Origin: Nibribacter roseus
GTDB lineage: Bacteria; Bacteroidota; Bacteroidia; Cytophagales; Hymenobacteraceae
NCBI RefSeq assembly: GCF_042662225.1
Contig: NZ_JBHSYQ010000006.1
Coordinates: 1-64,000 of the forward strand
Reading direction: 5' to 3'
DNA length: 64,000 nt
Positions 62,418 to 64,000 of the stretch are shown here, piece by piece. The position numbers and the translations under genes are program-made. Position 1 is the stretch's first letter. Every line of letters starts with the position of its first letter. Under the pieces are notes generated by a model. The model searched no databases. It saw only the letters and a list, made by a program, of their open reading frames with translations, and had not been told where the DNA came from.

Positions 62418-62496
62418 ATGGCGCAAGTGTCCGATTGTGTCCGCACACCTCGCTGGTCTGGAATACCTGTGGACACAAACGGACGCTTGCGCCATG
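62418..62496. repeat. 80-base imperfect palindrome
   Basis: The arms begin CATGGCGCAAGTGTCCG and, read on the other strand, CATGGCGCAAGCGTCCG; they match over about 29 of 31 bases and enclose an unpaired centre of about 20 bases. G+C-rich, unlike family A. Confidence 0.75.
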
Positions 62497-62503
62497 TAAT
62501 GAG

Positions 62504-62545
62504 GGTGTTTTAGCAGTGTTTCTATGAAAACGGCTCCAAAACACC
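62504..62545. repeat. Family A palindrome (copy 27)
   Basis: GGTGTTTTAGC and GCTCCAAAACACC enclose AGTGTTTCTATGAAAACG. Confidence 0.72.
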
Positions 62546-62565
62546 AACTTTACATTTCTATCTGT

Positions 62566-62649
62566 CATCCTGAAAGGAACTTGTGGGCGTACTAGAAAAG
62601 CGTTGTAGCCAATGCCTTTACAGCTTGCCTATAAGATCCTTTCAGGATG
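62566..62649. repeat. CATCCTGAAAGGA inverted repeat
   Basis: CATCCTGAAAGGA (62566-62578) and TCCTTTCAGGATG (62637-62649) form a perfect 13-base stem with a 58-base loop. Related to the GTCATCCTGAGC module at 52045. Confidence 0.65.
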
Positions 62650-62715
62650 CCAAAAAGATTGAGTTGCACTAGAGCAAAATGTAATCACTGTGGTGCCCTA
62701 TGCTACATTTCTGCA

Positions 62716-63828
62716 TCACTTATTTGGGTCTGAGAACTTTGGGTTCACGATAAACGACTCATCCGTAAGTGTGTGCAGAAAGGCAATGATTTGCAGTTTC
62801 TCCTCAGCGGTTAGTCCAAGAGATTCAGCTCCGAAATCATTCACGGCCTCGGCTATGAGCGGGTCTATGTTCGGGTCGCGCAGGTTAACGTGCTCGTTAT
62901 AATGGTCCAATACTTCCTGCAGCGTTTTAAAGCGCCCATCATGCATGTAAGGTGCCGTCAGGGCGATGTTCCGTAATGAGGGAGCCCTGAACTTTCCGCG
63001 GTCTTTCTCCAGCCCAGTCACCAGCCAACGGCCTGCGTCTTTGGGCGCGGCATTTAACCCGTTGTTGTGGAAGGTGTTGAAAGTCTGTAAGCTGCCGCCG
63101 TGGCAGTCGCCGCAGTTGCCGCCCCGCAGCCGGGCATTAGGGTCTGGGTGCGTTAGGAAGAGCCGCATGCCCAGCAACTCCTGAGTCGTCAGGTTGGCTT
63201 TCCCTTCCTGATAACGGTCAAACTTAGAGTCTGCGGAAATGAGGGTGCGTGTGAACTGAGCCAGCGCCTTCAGAATTTTATCTTCGGTGATTGGCCCTTT
63301 GCCAAACGCCTTCTCAAACAAAACCGGATACTGCTCGGTTGCCTGAAGCTTAGTGGCGGCTACAGCCACGCTCTGGTGCAACTCAATAGGGCTTTCCAGC
63401 GGAATGCGGGCTTGCTCTTCCAACGTTTTAGGACCGCCGTCCCAATTAAAGGAAGAAACCCACAGCAGGTTAGCCAGTGACATAGCGCTGCGGGTGCCGG
63501 CAACACCACTAACCCCTTTACTTAAGGCCTGCCCGTCGGTAAAGGCAAGTTCCTGTTTATGGCAGCTGCCGCAAGACATGGTGTTGTTTAACGAAAGTGC
63601 CTTCTCATAGAACAGCTGGCGGCCAAGGGCTACGCCCTCCTCGGTGAGCGGATTGTCTGCCGGAAGAGCTTGCGTTGCCCCAAAGCGCCGGGGCAGCTCA
63701 AGGTTATAAGGTTTGGGGGCGGGATAGGTGGTGTCTGGTTCTTTTTGGGCAGGATCTGAACCACAGCTCCAGAAAAGGCACACGACCGCCGCCCACACCC
63801 AACATGAAATTTGTTGAATTGTGCGCAT
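62716..63828 (-). CDS. Di-heme cytochrome c peroxidase (MauG/CcpA family) lipoprotein, second copy
   Basis: 370 residues. Lipobox-like LFWSC (Cys 22). Heme sites: CGSCH (Cys 86, Cys 89, His 90) and CGDCH (Cys 239, Cys 242, His 243). TAPYMHDGRFKTLQEVLDHYNEH again has Tyr in place of the Met ligand. It is clearly a paralogue of the 60455 gene but is separated from MbnP by 400 repeat-filled bases, so it has its own transcript. It could be a second MbnH-like enzyme or a peroxide-removing peroxidase. The ATG at 63828 fits the signal peptide. Confidence 0.87.
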   Translation of the reverse strand: MRTIQQISCWVWAAVVCLFWSCGSDPAQKEPDTTYPAPKPYNLELPRRFGATQALPADNPLTEEGVALGRQLFYEKALSLNNTMSCGSCHKQELAFTDGQALSKGVSGVAGTRSAMSLANLLWVSSFNWDGGPKTLEEQARIPLESPIELHQSVAVAATKLQATEQYPVLFEKAFGKGPITEDKILKALAQFTRTLISADSKFDRYQEGKANLTTQELLGMRLFLTHPDPNARLRGGNCGDCHGGSLQTFNTFHNNGLNAAPKDAGRWLVTGLEKDRGKFRAPSLRNIALTAPYMHDGRFKTLQEVLDHYNEHVNLRDPNIDPLIAEAVNDFGAESLGLTAEEKLQIIAFLHTLTDESFIVNPKFSDPNK

Positions 63829-63870
63829 GGTATTTTCTTAACGCTCTTAGAAAAAGATTCTGTACAGCTG

Positions 63871-63909
63871 CCTGTTTTTTAGCTCGTTTTCCAAAAACAG
63901 GCCAAAAAC
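63871..63909. repeat. Family A palindrome (copy 28)
   Basis: CCTGTTTTTTAGCTCGTTTT and AAAAACAGGCCAAAAAC. It lies 42 bases upstream of the second di-heme gene. The sequence to the right edge of the window shows nothing else. Confidence 0.72.
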
Positions 63910-64000
63910 GTAACAACCCTCTCGCCTAAAGCGGAGAAGGAAGCCTGTACTTGCTCAGAAAAAAGCCTAGGCCTGCGGCGGATGGTAAAGGGAAGGGGAA

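Larger units (their letters stand above)
62317..62715. other. Intergenic region between di-heme gene 2 and MbnP
   Basis: Holds two family A copies (62368, 62504), an 80-base imperfect palindrome (62418-62496) and a GTCATCCTGAAAGG...CCTTTCAGGATG palindrome (62566-62649). No ORF is credible. It must include the MbnP promoter and the end of the di-heme gene 2 transcript. Confidence 0.55.

Noticed and set aside
1..64000. CRISPR array, tRNA or rRNA
   Set aside because: No regularly spaced identical repeats of CRISPR size, no tRNA cloverleaf with a CCA-type acceptor end, and no rRNA core sequence was recognised by eye. A tool search could still find a tRNA.

Overview
The window is a stretch of chromosome from a member of the Bacteroidetes (Bacteroidota), most likely the Cytophagales family Hymenobacteraceae (Rufibacter/Pontibacter-like). 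That genus-level guess is inference. The phylum is supported by type IX secretion and gliding genes (PorP/SprF, GldH, type A and type B T9SS sorting domains), a fused SecDF, type-B ribosomal protein L31, TAnnTTTG-type -7 promoter boxes at several starts, and the near absence of Shine-Dalgarno sequences. No rRNA, tRNA, CRISPR array, prophage or insertion sequence was recognised. An 87-base run of N (27127-27213) is a scaffold gap.

Layout. 1-2499: the 3' end of a T9SS adhesin followed by its PorP/SprF partner. 2955-10229: amino acid permease, secDF, a small membrane or secreted protein, udk and rdgB. 10583-13295: an Mla-type lipid transport operon (permease, ATPase, MCE protein). 13385-20267: phosphoribosyltransferase, rpmE, a GlmU-like enzyme, DNA polymerase delta', hemC, a cyclophilin and an SDR. 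20622-26613: a ComEA-like helix-hairpin-helix protein, a 1330-residue SF1 helicase and a lipoprotein. 27287-33001: a very unusual Gly/Ser/Tyr-rich low-complexity protein, a membrane-anchored EEP-fold enzyme and the gldH-ricT pair. 33528-42257: three GNAT genes, a zinc alcohol dehydrogenase, DUF6157, a LytTR two-component pair, a beta-barrel, a SugE/Gdx-type SMR exporter and a secreted propeller protein. 42208-47025: lpxH, a LUD protein, ftsH, rsfS and, divergently, birA. 47208-58782: a T9SS cargo protein, a DUF2723 membrane protein, rlmB, a lipoprotein, a mannose-1-phosphate guanylyltransferase, kdsD, recQ and purD. 58903-63828: a bacilliredoxin, then a translationally coupled MbnP / di-heme MbnH-like peroxidase / CxxC outer-membrane-protein cassette and a second MauG/CcpA-type di-heme lipoprotein.

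The most striking feature not explained by genes is a dispersed family of about 40-bp A+T-rich imperfect palindromes (family A). The left arm reads about GTTTTnGGCnTGTTTT and the right arm about AAAACAGGCCnAAAAC. I count 28 copies. About half lie 4-35 bases past a stop codon, mostly where no ordinary T-tailed hairpin is present. One lies inside the ComEA-like coding sequence, and one appears to be split by a nested hairpin. Other palindromic families, including a 60-bp perfect palindrome and a mosaic element at 9185-9455, suggest a genome rich in REP/BIME-like elements. No REP-associated transposase is visible here.
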